Source: Brevundimonas fontaquae
GTDB taxonomy: Bacteria > Pseudomonadota > Alphaproteobacteria > Caulobacterales > Caulobacteraceae
Assembly (NCBI RefSeq): GCF_017086445.1
Contig: NZ_CP070968.1
Span: 558,001-622,000 of the forward strand
Direction of reading: 5' to 3'
DNA length: 64,000 bases
The notes under the pieces: generated by a model
Told to the model about the DNA's origin: nothing
What the model saw: only the letters and a program-made list of their open reading frames with translations
The model's database searches: none
Translations under genes and position numbers: made by a program
Shown here: in pieces, positions 17,397-25,082 of the stretch
Layout of the letters: every line of letters starts with the position of its first letter
How positions within the stretch are numbered: position 1 is the stretch's first letter

Positions 17397-18584
17397 ATGA
17401 AGCGAAATGAACTCAGCCATGCGGTGCGACAGTCGTTGACACGGCTGCCTGCGCCACACGCCAGCCACTATGGCGTCGTGCCGGCTGCGCCACCTGAGCA
17501 GGGGGTTGTGATCACCGACGTGGCTCGACGGCACGAACTGGCGGTTCAAGCCATGGCCGCGGTCGACGTCTATGCACGAACCCTAAGCGATCCTTTCGTC
17601 GTCAGCCGCATCCTGACGCGCCAGGAAGCGGTGAGCAGCTCGGCAATCGAGGGAACTCAAAGCACCCTGGATGAACTCCTCACCGAGGAGGAGACCCATG
17701 ATGAAGACGGGCGGGCACAGGTCCGACAGGTCAAGGCCTATGCCGCTGCACTGGAAGCCCACGTCCGGCGTGCGCGCCGTCTGGGCCCCGAGGTCTTTAC
17801 CCAGGACCTTGTCGGACAGCTTCATCGCAAGATCATGAGGGATGATCCGGACTATCCGGATCGGCCAGGGCGGATCCGGGATGTCACCGTCTGGATCGGC
17901 ACCGGAGGGATCGCCTATTCTACCTTCAATCCTCCGCCCGCCGCGAATGTCGCCGCCTGCCTGGCGGACAACGTCAGTTACATGCAGGCTCAGGGTGTGC
18001 ACGCCCAGCAGCAGAGTTTGCTGACCCGGATGGCCATCGCCCATTCGCATTTCGAGGCGGTGCATCCTTTCAGGGATGGAAACGGTCGGGTCGGGCGCCT
18101 CCTGCTGCCCATGATGATGGCGGCGGAGGGACGCACACCCCTCTATCTGGCGCCCTATATCGAGGCCAACAAGCCCGCCTATTATACGGCGCTCAAGGCA
18201 TCCCAGCAGAAACTCGATTGGCCGGCCATGGTGGGCTTCTTGTCTGATGCGGTGGTCGGCTCGACAAACGAGTTGATGAAGACTCGCGAGGCCCTTCTGA
18301 GGTTGGAGGCCAAATGGGAGGCTCGCCGTGTCTATCGCGGCGGATCCTCCTCTCTAAGAGCGCTCAAGCTGCTGCCCCAGTATCCGGTCGTAACCATCGC
18401 CAGACTGGCTGAACTGCTCAAGGTCTCGGTCACCTCGGCGGCCACTGCAGTCGATCAACTGCAGTCGGCCAGGATTCTAAAAGAGCGGACAGGTTACGCC
18501 CGGAATCGGGTCTTCTTCGCCTCGGAAGCCCTGTCGATCCTGAACCGTCCCTTCGGCGCAGATCCGATCCTGCCCCGCCGATAG
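17397..18584 (+). CDS. Fic family AMPylase-type protein with C-terminal winged helix
   Basis: A 395-residue Fic protein. The core motif is HPFRDGNGRVGR (His223 to Arg234), complete for catalytic transfer of AMP from ATP to a target protein. An N-terminal Fic_N domain precedes it and carries the inhibitory helix SSAIEG (Ser81 to Glu85 and Gly86), which matches the class II (S/T)xxxE(G/N) motif and should block ATP gamma-phosphate binding until relieved. The C-terminal 80 residues (LKLLPQYPVVTIARLAELLKVSVTSAATAVDQL) form a helix-turn-helix, common in chromosomal Fic proteins and possibly autoregulatory. No separate antitoxin gene is present. The target is unknown. Confidence 0.93.
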   Translation: MKRNELSHAVRQSLTRLPAPHASHYGVVPAAPPEQGVVITDVARRHELAVQAMAAVDVYARTLSDPFVVSRILTRQEAVSSSAIEGTQSTLDELLTEEETHDEDGRAQVRQVKAYAAALEAHVRRARRLGPEVFTQDLVGQLHRKIMRDDPDYPDRPGRIRDVTVWIGTGGIAYSTFNPPPAANVAACLADNVSYMQAQGVHAQQQSLLTRMAIAHSHFEAVHPFRDGNGRVGRLLLPMMMAAEGRTPLYLAPYIEANKPAYYTALKASQQKLDWPAMVGFLSDAVVGSTNELMKTREALLRLEAKWEARRVYRGGSSSLRALKLLPQYPVVTIARLAELLKVSVTSAATAVDQLQSARILKERTGYARNRVFFASEALSILNRPFGADPILPRR

Positions 18585-18634
18585 AGCGAAGCCACCCAGG
18601 GTGACTACGCCCATTGCGGGCGTGTCGCGCCTGA

Positions 18635-18982
18635 TTATGCCGCGTCAGAAAGAGTTGGCCGTGTCATACGATCAAACTGCGTAACCTCCCACCAGTCGCC
18701 CAGGGCGTCGATCAACGGCACAAGCGTCAGGCCGGCAGTCGTCAACCCATAGTCCACTCGGCGCGGATATCCGGGGTGGTCCGTTCTGCTGACGATGCCG
18801 ATGTCTTCCAGCTTGCGCAGTTCCAGTGTCAGCATGCGGTGCGACACGGTGGGATTGTCGCGCTTCAGATCGCTGAATCGTTTGGAACCGTCCTTCAGGT
18901 AATAGATGAGCAAAGACGGCCACCGCCCGCTGAGCGCCCGCATGACCTCTTCGATGGGACAGTCGGAAACGACATCCTTCAT
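18635..18982 (-). CDS. HxlR family regulator 1
   Basis: A 115-residue winged-helix regulator. It opens with CPIEEVMRALSGRWPSLLIYYLKDGSKRFSDLKRD, where the Cys and the SGRW..LI pattern are diagnostic of HxlR/MarR-like regulators, and continues with VSHRMLTLELRKLEDIGIVSR. Such regulators often sense electrophiles or redox state through the N-terminal cysteine. It is divergent from a glutathione S-transferase gene. A TTAC-N6-GTG box at 19001-19013 lies 18 nt upstream of its start codon, and it shares this with three other HxlR genes nearby. Confidence 0.9.
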   Translation of the reverse strand: MKDVVSDCPIEEVMRALSGRWPSLLIYYLKDGSKRFSDLKRDNPTVSHRMLTLELRKLEDIGIVSRTDHPGYPRRVDYGLTTAGLTLVPLIDALGDWWEVTQFDRMTRPTLSDAA

Positions 18983-19000
18983 GGTCCATGTCCGTTCCGG

Positions 19001-19013
19001 TTACAGAAAAGTG
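19001..19013 (+). promoter_or_regulatory. TTAC-N6-GTG box upstream of HxlR 1
   Basis: TTAC-AGAAAA-GTG lies 18 nt before the HxlR start, on the strand opposite the HxlR coding strand. It is one of four similarly placed copies in front of the four HxlR genes. A second inverted repeat, CGGATG-N10-CATCCG, is found at 19092-19113 closer to the GST gene. Confidence 0.55.
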
Positions 19014-19131
19014 CCTGATTTACATGGGGCAGGTTCGCTCTAGTTTCCAGTCTCGCTGCGCAGCGTCATCTCTTTAACCAGACCGGTTTGCCGGATGGAT
19101 CAGCATTCATCCGTAGCCGCGAACTGCTTCA

Positions 19132-19848
19132 ATGGAACAGACCATGCATCCCATCCTGCTCTACGGATTCCCGTCGGGAACCTCCCTCGGACTGATCGCC
19201 GCCCTCGAATGGCTGGGCCAACCGTATGACCTCTGCCGCGTCGACATGCTGGGTGAAATGCGTGACCCGAGCTATGCGCGTCTCAACCCCCGACACGAAA
19301 CACCCGTCCTGATCACCGACGACGGTCGGCCAATCAGCGAAACCGTCGCCATTGCCGCCTATCTGGCAGCGCGCGATCCAGACCGTCGGATCAGTTTCGA
19401 GCCTCGATCGGCCCGTTCTGATCGGATGCATCAGTTGATCGGTTTCTTGAACACGGGCTTCACCGGCGCGTTTGGCCCGCTGTGGGCTGCTATGGAGATG
19501 GAGACGCCGGACCCGGATTTTCAGGCTGCGCTTCGCCGTTTTGGTCGAGCCGCCGTCATCGAACGTCACGACAAGCTGGAAGACATGGTTGGTGAGAGCC
19601 GCTTTCTGGTCGGGGACACGCCTTGCTTGGCGGACGCACTGCTGGCCGGGGTCGCGCGGTGGCTGGAATTCCACGAAGTCGCGGACATCGGGCGATGGCC
19701 TAAACTGCACGCCCTGCGCCAGAGAGTCGAAGCCGATCCAGCGGTCCTTTTCGCGACAGCCCTGGAGAATGGAGACCAGCCGCCCGGCAACGGAGCATTG
19801 CAAAAGCATGTCCTGCTCACGGACGTCATCTCGCAATACGGACGGTAA
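19132..19848 (+). CDS. Glutathione S-transferase family protein
   Basis: A 238-residue GST. The thioredoxin-like N-terminal domain contains HPILLYGFPSGTSLGLIAALEWLGQPYDL, RHETPVLITDDGRPISETVAIAAYL with the cis-Pro and the SE(T) glutathione gamma-glutamyl-binding residues. The C-terminal helical domain includes FLVGDTPCLADALLAGVARW, the GST N-capping box region. The class is probably close to bacterial beta/YfcG-like enzymes, but this is not certain. An alternative ATG lies four codons downstream at 19144. It is divergent from HxlR 1, which is likely its regulator, and may detoxify an electrophile. Confidence 0.85.
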   Translation: MEQTMHPILLYGFPSGTSLGLIAALEWLGQPYDLCRVDMLGEMRDPSYARLNPRHETPVLITDDGRPISETVAIAAYLAARDPDRRISFEPRSARSDRMHQLIGFLNTGFTGAFGPLWAAMEMETPDPDFQAALRRFGRAAVIERHDKLEDMVGESRFLVGDTPCLADALLAGVARWLEFHEVADIGRWPKLHALRQRVEADPAVLFATALENGDQPPGNGALQKHVLLTDVISQYGR

Positions 19849-20023
19849 CGATGAGGAAGCCCGGCAGCGGAACATTCCGCCTGTCGGGTTTCGCAGGACG
19901 GTCGTAAGACACACGATGGTCTGATCGAAGCGCGTTCGGTCTTGAACGTTGAGTGAATCAGGAAGACGGCTCGTCAGCGTTTACGCCGAGGCCGCGGGCG
20001 GGAAGGTTGTGCTTTCCCCATTC

Positions 20024-20314
20024 TCACAGCGGCGTCAAAGCAAGGTTGAGCGAAGCCCCCAGAGGGGTGAGCGAATAATCCACGCGCGGCGGGACCTGAT
20101 GAAAGATCTCGCGGTGGACGAGCCCGTCCGCCTCCATTTCACGCAACTGCTGGATCAGCATCTTCTCGCTGATGCCGGGGATGCGCCGTCTCAGCGCGCC
20201 GAAGCGGACCGGGCCATCGTTGAGGTCCCACAGAATAAGGCCCTTCCACTTGCCACCGATGATCTCGAGTACGGGACCCAGTCCGGCATTGTAAGGCTGT
20301 GCGCGCGTCGTCAT
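20024..20314 (-). CDS. HxlR family regulator 2
   Basis: A 96-residue winged-helix regulator. The ATG at 20314 is chosen because MTTRAQPYNAGLGPVLEIIGGKWKGLILWDL begins the HxlR domain and the longer frame upstream overlaps the divergent gene. IGGKWKGLILWDLNDGPVRFGALRRRIPGISEKMLIQQLREMEADGLV is a clear HxlR core. The usual N-terminal cysteine is absent, so its sensing mechanism is probably not simple thiol oxidation. It is divergent from the FMN-reductase gene at 20440 and has a TTAC-N6-GTG box 10 nt upstream. Confidence 0.88.
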   Translation of the reverse strand: MTTRAQPYNAGLGPVLEIIGGKWKGLILWDLNDGPVRFGALRRRIPGISEKMLIQQLREMEADGLVHREIFHQVPPRVDYSLTPLGASLNLALTPL

Positions 20315-20324
20315 GGCAATAAAC

Positions 20325-20337
20325 TTACCAGAAAGTG
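20325..20337 (+). promoter_or_regulatory. TTAC-N6-GTG box upstream of HxlR 2
   Basis: TTAC-CAGAAA-GTG lies 10 nt from the HxlR 2 start. Extended by two bases either side it reads ACTTAC-N6-GTGAGT, a near-palindrome of the kind reported for HxlR operators. It is the most symmetrical of the four copies in the window. Confidence 0.6.
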
Positions 20338-20439
20338 AGTACCTGACAAAATAGTCGGTAGTTGATGCTTTGAAAGCGAGACGACAGTTTGCGTGATCAC
20401 GCGGAGCGTCCTTGCTCCGACCACGAAGGATCGCTCCAG

Positions 20440-21093
20440 ATGGTGAACACGTTACTCGTCCTTGCGGGCAGTCCGCGCAGAGAGGGTAATAGCGCCACTC
20501 TCGCAAAGGCCGTCGTGCGGGGCGCCCAAGCGGCCGGGACCGAGGTCGTACTGCGTTTTCTCGATGACTACATCTCCGGTTTTCTGCGCGACTGCCGGAC
20601 TTGCCGCGGCGCTGACGGCCACTGCACCATCGCAGATCGGTATGGCGCGCTGTTCCGGGAAGACTTCTTGCCTGCAGACGGCGTGGTCTTCTGTTCTCCC
20701 ATCTACTGGTATGGCCTGTCGGCCCAGACCAAGGCCTTCTTCGACCGCAGCTTTTGCTACTATGCCGCCTCGAATCCGGATTCGGTCGACGTCCTGAACG
20801 GCATGGCCGGAAAGCGGTTGGGCCTGGTGCTGGCCTCGGAAGAGACCTATCCGGGTGCCGCATTGGGGATCATGGCCCAGATGCAGGAGTTCGCCCGCTA
20901 CACTCGCTCGGACCTGGTCGACGTCATACGTGGGATCGGCAACAGCGGCGGTGAGGTCCGCGATGACCCTGCCGATCCCCTTGCCCAGGCCGAACGTTTT
21001 GGGGGGGAAATCTTCCAGCGCCCATATTCCGACTATCGCCTGGACACGCCACGCGCTCGCCGCGTGTGGGGGGACGGCGATCACGCCGGCTAG
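20440..21093 (+). CDS. NADPH-dependent FMN reductase / flavodoxin-like oxidoreductase
   Basis: A 217-residue flavodoxin-fold protein from the ATG at 20440, with AAGGA about 11 nt upstream. VLAGSPRREGNSATLAKAVV is the phosphate-binding loop of NADPH-dependent FMN reductases, and VVFCSPIYWYGLSAQTKAFFDR is the flavin-stacking region. A cysteine-containing segment (CRTCRGADGHCTIAD) lies between them and recalls the iron-sulfur flavoproteins, although the spacing does not prove a cluster. It probably reduces quinones or nitro compounds. Control by the divergent HxlR 2 is likely. Confidence 0.85.
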   Translation: MVNTLLVLAGSPRREGNSATLAKAVVRGAQAAGTEVVLRFLDDYISGFLRDCRTCRGADGHCTIADRYGALFREDFLPADGVVFCSPIYWYGLSAQTKAFFDRSFCYYAASNPDSVDVLNGMAGKRLGLVLASEETYPGAALGIMAQMQEFARYTRSDLVDVIRGIGNSGGEVRDDPADPLAQAERFGGEIFQRPYSDYRLDTPRARRVWGDGDHAG

Positions 21094-21205
21094 AAGGAGA
21101 CAGCGGTTCACGGGCGAACGGCGTATGCGCGCGGCGGTGAAAGACGCCCGGCGCTGCAAGCGTGTTCCCTTTCAGCGCTACGCGTCGGGCCAACACTGGA
21201 CCCGT

Positions 21206-21586
21206 TCAGGTGGATGATTGATCGAAGCGGCTGCGCGCGCGCTCGAGGTCGGGGATGTGGTCGCCGATCCAGGATGAAACCCCTGATAGACGGGCCGCCA
21301 ATCCGTGCCCCATGGCGGTGAGTTCGTAGCTGACCTTGGGCGGCACGCTTGTTTCAACCGATCGCAGGACGAGACCATCGCGCATGAGCAGCTTGAGGGT
21401 CTGGGACAGCATTTTCTCGCTCACGCCCTCAACCTCGTTACGCAGGATATAGAAGCGGAGAGGGCCGCCTGCCAAAGCGATCAGAACCAGGATGCCCCAG
21501 CGACTGGTCACATGATGAAAGACGTCTCTCCAGAGGCAGTCCTGCTGCAGCGGTCCTTTTCCAGATCGATCGGTGTGCGTCGTCAT
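21206..21586 (-). CDS. HxlR family regulator 3
   Basis: A 126-residue winged-helix regulator with CLWRDVFHHVTSRWGILVLIALAGGPLRFYILRNEVEGVSEKMLSQTLKLLMRDGLV. Cys18 is at the position of the family sensing cysteine. A TTAC-N6-GTG box lies 12 nt upstream. Unlike the other HxlR genes it has no intact divergent partner: the 340 bp upstream hold only a gene remnant, so its original target may have been lost. Confidence 0.9.
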   Translation of the reverse strand: MTTHTDRSGKGPLQQDCLWRDVFHHVTSRWGILVLIALAGGPLRFYILRNEVEGVSEKMLSQTLKLLMRDGLVLRSVETSVPPKVSYELTAMGHGLAARLSGVSSWIGDHIPDLERARSRFDQSST

Positions 21587-21598
21587 GACCCCATGGCC

Positions 21599-21611
21599 TT
21601 ACCAAAACGTG
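21599..21611 (+). promoter_or_regulatory. TTAC-N6-GTG box upstream of HxlR 3
   Basis: TTAC-CAAAAC-GTG lies 12 nt from the HxlR 3 start codon. It has the same orientation relative to the regulator gene as the other copies. Confidence 0.55.
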
Positions 21612-21748
21612 CGTTCTTGCGGTGGGTAAAGGGCTTTCTCATAGTAAGTCCATGGCTTGGAGAGGGTCCGAGCCAGTATTTCAGCGAGACGGAAATGGCC
21701 ATGGTTTCGGACCGCTTTTATTCAATGATCGATTATTCGATCTCCGGG

Positions 21749-21853
21749 TCACACACGCCGACGGAAGTGGCGATGGCCTTCGTGCGCATTCAGCATGACT
21801 GGGTAGGCGATGCGGCATCCGTCGCCGACGCTGATGTGGGTCGAGGGGCTCAT
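21749..21853 (-). pseudogene. Truncated start of an alpha/beta hydrolase gene
   Basis: From the ATG at 21853 (AAAGGAAA 5 nt upstream) the frame reads MSPSTHISVGDGCRIAYPV and then stops after 34 codons. The first 17 residues look like the beginning of an enol-lactonase-type alpha/beta hydrolase (VGDGCRIAYR...); the rest does not. The gene faces away from the LysR gene at 21926, a normal arrangement for a LysR-regulated enzyme, so a deletion probably removed its body. The identification rests on a short match and is tentative. Confidence 0.4.
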
Positions 21854-21925
21854 GCTGCTTTCCTTTGGATGGTCGACAACCGGTGGATAGCGCTGGCTAG
21901 AGGATACAAAAATTACTATAATGGG

Positions 21926-22873
21926 ATGGTGTCTGTCCAAAAATCAAACAGTCCCGCATCGTTCAAGCTGCATGAGTTGCGGTGCCTAGACGCCGTGGCG
22001 CGCTTCGGCAGTTTCCAGTCCGCTGCGGACGCGCTTCATCGATCGCATCCGTCCGTGTTCGCGTCTGTGGCGCGGCTCGAGGCGAACCTCGGTCTGAAAC
22101 TGCTTGATCGCAGCGGCTACCGGGTCGAGCTGACAGACGCCGGACGCGCCTTTCACGCGAGAGCCGCCGTTTCTTTGCGCGATCTCGATCATCTCGATGC
22201 GTTCGGACGTCAACTCGCCAGTGGAGAAGAAGCGATCTTGCGTGTGGTGCTAGGCGACCTCTGCCCACGTCCGATGATCCTTGGGGCCCTCTCCAAATTT
22301 TTCGCCGGCCACCCGCGCACACGGCTGCACCTCGACTACGAGGCCGTCACGGGGCCGTTCGAGCGTCTGGATGAGGGCACGACCGATCTGATTATCCACC
22401 GAGTAGACGCCTCTCGCTATGATTTCGAGCAAATGGAAATCTGCAAGGTTCAACTCGTCCCTGTCGTAGCGCCCGGCTTTCTGTCGTTCGCACCGACGCC
22501 CGAGACCAGGCACGATGCGCTGCGCAGCTTGACCCAATGCGTGATCCGCGACACCGCTCGTCAACCCGGCACCGAGAACCATTTTCTGATCGAAGGCGCG
22601 CCCCAATGCTCGGCACCGGACATGGCGATGAAGAAGGAACTGATCCTGAACCGTTTGGCCTGGGGGCATCTGCCAGACTTCATGGTCGAGCAGGAAGTTC
22701 GGTCCGGGACGCTCCTAAACCTGCAAGGTCGCCACCTACCCGGCCGACGGGAAACGCTCGCCGTCATGCGGCACCGAAACAAGCCTCATGGACCTGTCGC
22801 GGAAGCCCTGTGGCGCTGGATCAGAGACCAGTTGCGATCTGAACCGCAACGCGCTCTCGAGGACGAAGCCTGA
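21926..22873 (+). CDS. LysR family regulator
   Basis: A 315-residue LysR-type regulator; the longer frame upstream is not protein-like, so the ATG at 21926 is used. The N-terminal winged helix reads FKLHELRCLDAVARFGSFQSAADALHRSHPSVFASVARLEANLGLKLLDRSGYRVELTDAG. The C-terminal effector-binding domain starts about residue 95 (EEAILRVVLGDLCPRPMILGAL). Its natural target was probably the truncated hydrolase divergent from it. It converges with the NTF2-like gene, with 3 bp between the stop codons. Confidence 0.88.
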   Translation: MVSVQKSNSPASFKLHELRCLDAVARFGSFQSAADALHRSHPSVFASVARLEANLGLKLLDRSGYRVELTDAGRAFHARAAVSLRDLDHLDAFGRQLASGEEAILRVVLGDLCPRPMILGALSKFFAGHPRTRLHLDYEAVTGPFERLDEGTTDLIIHRVDASRYDFEQMEICKVQLVPVVAPGFLSFAPTPETRHDALRSLTQCVIRDTARQPGTENHFLIEGAPQCSAPDMAMKKELILNRLAWGHLPDFMVEQEVRSGTLLNLQGRHLPGRRETLAVMRHRNKPHGPVAEALWRWIRDQLRSEPQRALEDEA

Positions 22874-22876
22874 AGT

Positions 22877-23329
22877 CTAGGCCGCTCGTTTTCGAGCCTC
22901 GGCCTGGAGGGCCCGATTGCCTTCTTCGTATAGGGTTCTGGATGTCGTCCCCTGTATCACCCAGCGATCTACGACCCGCAGCAACCGAATGTCGTATTGA
23001 ACGCCGATGGTCCATGAAGGCGGCGTGAGCGTATCGATGACGTGGGTGACGCACACATCCACCCGCGCTCGAGCCCCATCGTCGCCGATCAGATCGACGA
23101 CACATCCACCGACCAGATGGTGGGTCGCGCTGAAGCCCGGCAGAAACCGTTTGAGCTCTGACACCAAATCATTCCTGCTCATCCGAGCGGGACCGGCTTC
23201 CTTGGACGGATACCCGACATCGACGATGTCAACGGTCAAGCCTTCGATCGTGTGCCAATCGTGGCTGTCGAGGGCCTGGAACAGTCTGGATACCGTATCG
23301 ACGACGTCTGCTCGTGAATGCATGTGCAT
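22877..23329 (-). CDS. NTF2-like (SnoaL-type) protein
   Basis: A 150-residue protein with the NTF2-like alpha+beta barrel pattern: DVVDTVSRLFQALDSHDWHTIEGLTVDIVDV at the start, LVSELKRFLPGFSATHHLVGGCVVDLIGDDGARARVDVCVTHVID in the middle and VVDRWVIQGTTSRTLYEEGN at the end. Many such proteins are isomerases, dehydratases or ligand-binding proteins. The ATG at 23329 has GGGAG 8 nt upstream. It is divergent from HxlR 4, which probably regulates it. No substrate can be given. Confidence 0.75.
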   Translation of the reverse strand: MHMHSRADVVDTVSRLFQALDSHDWHTIEGLTVDIVDVGYPSKEAGPARMSRNDLVSELKRFLPGFSATHHLVGGCVVDLIGDDGARARVDVCVTHVIDTLTPPSWTIGVQYDIRLLRVVDRWVIQGTTSRTLYEEGNRALQAEARKRAA

Positions 23330-23394
23330 GTGGGTCGCTCCCGCAGGGTAAGGTTGGCGACACGATAGCAAGACGGTATACATGTTCAACCAGG

Positions 23395-23407
23395 CACCTT
23401 TTTGTAG
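23395..23407 (-). promoter_or_regulatory. YTAC-N6-GTG box upstream of HxlR 4
   Basis: On the minus strand CTAC-AAAAAG-GTG lies 12 nt from the HxlR 4 start, in the same relative orientation as the other three boxes. An overlapping inverted repeat GGTTA-N12-TAACC (23407-23428) spans the ATG itself. Confidence 0.5.
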
Positions 23408-23419
23408 GTTAAGTACCCA

Positions 23420-23791
23420 ATGGTAACCACGCCGAACGAGAGCTCGGATATCGTCTACAGCGTCGATTGCCCGACGCGAGACGTGATGGATCAGATCTCC
23501 AACAAATGGGTGACGCTGATCATGATCGCCCTGGCTGACGAACCGAAACGGTTTCGGCGACTGATGCGCCAAGTCCAGGGAATATCGCAAAAGATGCTCA
23601 CCCAGACGCTTCGCGGTCTAGAGCGGGACGGACTGGTCAATCGTGCCGTGTTGCCAACCAGTCCGATTCAGGTCGAATACTCGCTGACGACACTCGGGCG
23701 CAGTCTCTATGTGCCGCTCGTCGAACTGCGCACGTGGTCTGAGAAAAACATAGAAGCGATTACAGCTGCGCGGGCCGATTTCGGTCGCTAA
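23420..23791 (+). CDS. HxlR family regulator 4
   Basis: A 123-residue winged-helix regulator: CPTRDVMDQISNKWVTLIMIALADEPKRFRRLMRQVQGISQKMLTQTLRGLERDGLVNRAV. The N-terminal cysteine is at the sensing position. Its start codon lies inside an inverted repeat, so binding could block translation initiation or transcription. Its divergent partner is the NTF2-like gene. An IS3-family element has inserted 29 bp after its stop. Confidence 0.9.
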   Translation: MVTTPNESSDIVYSVDCPTRDVMDQISNKWVTLIMIALADEPKRFRRLMRQVQGISQKMLTQTLRGLERDGLVNRAVLPTSPIQVEYSLTTLGRSLYVPLVELRTWSEKNIEAITAARADFGR

Positions 23792-23820
23792 GAACCGTGG
23801 CGCAGCCTGATCTTCTTGGG

Positions 23821-23844
23821 TGATCCTCCCTCGGTTTGGTGGAC
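23821..23844 (+). repeat. Left terminal inverted repeat of the IS3 element
   Basis: It begins TGATCCTCCC and matches the reverse complement of 25059-25082 at 17 of 24 positions, including the first five and last six bases. It directly follows the TGGG target copy. Confidence 0.8.
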
Positions 23845-23882
23845 ACCCATGCTAGCTTTTCGGAGCTGGAGAGGAGTGTCTG

Positions 23883-24197
23883 ATGAGTGTTCAACGCCGG
23901 AACTTTCCGGATTCTTTCAAGCGCGAGGCCGTTGACCGCGTCGCCAACGGCGGCCTGAGCGTCGGGGCGGTGGCCCGCGAGCTTGGGCTGCACGAGACGG
24001 TGCTTCGTCGATGGATGACGCAGTTCGGGGTGCAGGCGACGGGGGCGTCGCGGCGCCCCACAACGCAGGCGTCGTCCCCGTCGCCGTCGGATCTGGCGGC
24101 GGAGGTGGCCCGGTTGCGGCGAGAGAACGGTCAGCTGCGGATGGAGCGGGACATCCTAAAAAAAGCCGCGCTCATCTTCGGAGCGGCCTCCCGATGA
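23883..24197 (+). CDS. IS3 transposase OrfA
   Basis: A 104-residue helix-turn-helix protein of the transposase_8 type: FPDSFKREAVDRVANGGLSVGAVARELGLHETVLRRWMTQFG, then a leucine-rich coiled coil ending in LRRENGQLRMERDILKKAALIFGAASR. A run of seven A at 24158-24164 inside codons for ILKK is the expected -1 slippery site for producing the OrfAB fusion. The stop overlaps the OrfB ATG (ATGA at 24194). The ribosome site GGAGAGGAG lies 6 nt upstream of the start. Confidence 0.93.
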   Translation: MSVQRRNFPDSFKREAVDRVANGGLSVGAVARELGLHETVLRRWMTQFGVQATGASRRPTTQASSPSPSDLAAEVARLRRENGQLRMERDILKKAALIFGAASR

Positions 24198-25054
24198 AGT
24201 TCGGGTTCGTCGATGAGCATCGTCAGGTCTGGCCGGTTCGCGTGATGTGCGCGGTCCTGGGCTTGTCGGCCAGCGGTTACTACGCCTGGCGCGGTCGCCC
24301 CGAGAGCCAGCGGTCTGTCGCCAATCGCGAGCTGACCGAGGATATCCGGCTGATCCATGCGGAGAGCAGCGGCTGTTACGGCTCGCCGCGCGTTCACGCC
24401 ACCCTGCGGCGGCATGGGCGTCGGGTCGGTCGATCCCGCGTGGAGCGGCTGATGCGCCGCGCCGGCCTGCGGGGCTTGGCGGCCTTGCCGCGTCGCGCCC
24501 GGACGACGAACAGCCGCCACGGTTATCCCATCGCGCCCAACAGGCTGGCCCGGAACTTCGAGGCGGCGGCGCCCAACCAGGTCTGGCTCGCCGACCTCAC
24601 CTACATCCCGACCGGCGAAGGCTGGCTCTATCTCGCCGCCATCCTCGACCTGCACACCCGCAAGATCGTGGGCTGGTCCATGCGCCAGACCCTGCACACC
24701 GAGATCGCCCTCGACGCCCTCAACATGGCCGTCGAACGTCAGCGCCCCGCGCCCGGCCTGATCCATCATTCGGACCGGGGCATCCAATACGCAGCCGAAG
24801 CCTATCGATCAGCCCTGGCCCGATCCGGCATCACCCCGTCGATGAGCCGAAAGGGCGACTGCTGGGACAATGCCCCGATGGAGAGCTTCTTCCACACCCT
24901 CAAGACCGAACGCGTTCATCACCGCGTCTACGCCACCCGAGACCAGGCGCGGCGAGACCTGTTCGGATACATCGAGGGCTTCTACAATCCCCATCGCCTG
25001 CACTCAGCACTGGGCTATATCAGCCCCGCTGAGGCCGAGCGCAAAGCGGCTTAA
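24194..25054 (+). CDS. IS3 transposase OrfB (DDE integrase)
   Basis: A 286-residue rve-superfamily integrase. The helix-turn-helix part (VRVMCAVLGLSASGYYAWRGR) leads to the HTH_21 segment ending GLAALPRRARTTNS. The catalytic DDE triad is Asp in VWLADLTYIPT, Asp in LIHHSDRGIQYA and Glu in DNAPMESFFHTLKTE. It ends with the conserved YNPHRLHSALGYISPAEAE. It is in the -1 frame relative to OrfA and is expressed by frameshifting or by coupled re-initiation at the overlapping ATGA. Confidence 0.95.
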   Translation: MKFGFVDEHRQVWPVRVMCAVLGLSASGYYAWRGRPESQRSVANRELTEDIRLIHAESSGCYGSPRVHATLRRHGRRVGRSRVERLMRRAGLRGLAALPRRARTTNSRHGYPIAPNRLARNFEAAAPNQVWLADLTYIPTGEGWLYLAAILDLHTRKIVGWSMRQTLHTEIALDALNMAVERQRPAPGLIHHSDRGIQYAAEAYRSALARSGITPSMSRKGDCWDNAPMESFFHTLKTERVHHRVYATRDQARRDLFGYIEGFYNPHRLHSALGYISPAEAERKAA

Positions 25055-25058
25055 CCCC

Positions 25059-25082
25059 GTCCACTTTTACGGGGGAAGATCA
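25059..25082 (-). repeat. Right terminal inverted repeat of the IS3 element
   Basis: Read on the minus strand it begins TGATCTTCCC. It lies just after the OrfB stop and is followed by the second TGGG target copy. Confidence 0.8.

Larger units (their letters stand above)
21587..21925. other. Intergenic region with lower GC and gene remnants
   Basis: This 339-bp stretch between HxlR 3 and the LysR gene has no intact gene. It contains the HxlR box near 21600, the hydrolase remnant at 21749-21853, and an AT-rich patch (21905-21925) just before the LysR start that probably holds its promoter. Confidence 0.5.
23821..25082 (+). mobile_element. Intact IS3-family insertion sequence
   Basis: The element is 1262 bp and starts TG and ends CA, as IS3 elements do. 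Imperfect terminal inverted repeats match at 17 of 24 positions. It is flanked by the 4-bp target duplication TGGG (23817-23820 and 25083-25086), a duplication length typical of the IS407 group. It encodes OrfA and OrfB, with the DDE residues present and no frameshift damage, so it may still be active. Confidence 0.9.

Noticed and set aside
21583..21702. A 39-codon frame on the minus strand whose stop overlaps the HxlR 3 start as ATGA.
   Set aside because: It has no ribosome site of note, contains the HxlR box, and matches no family I recognise. The overlap is probably chance.
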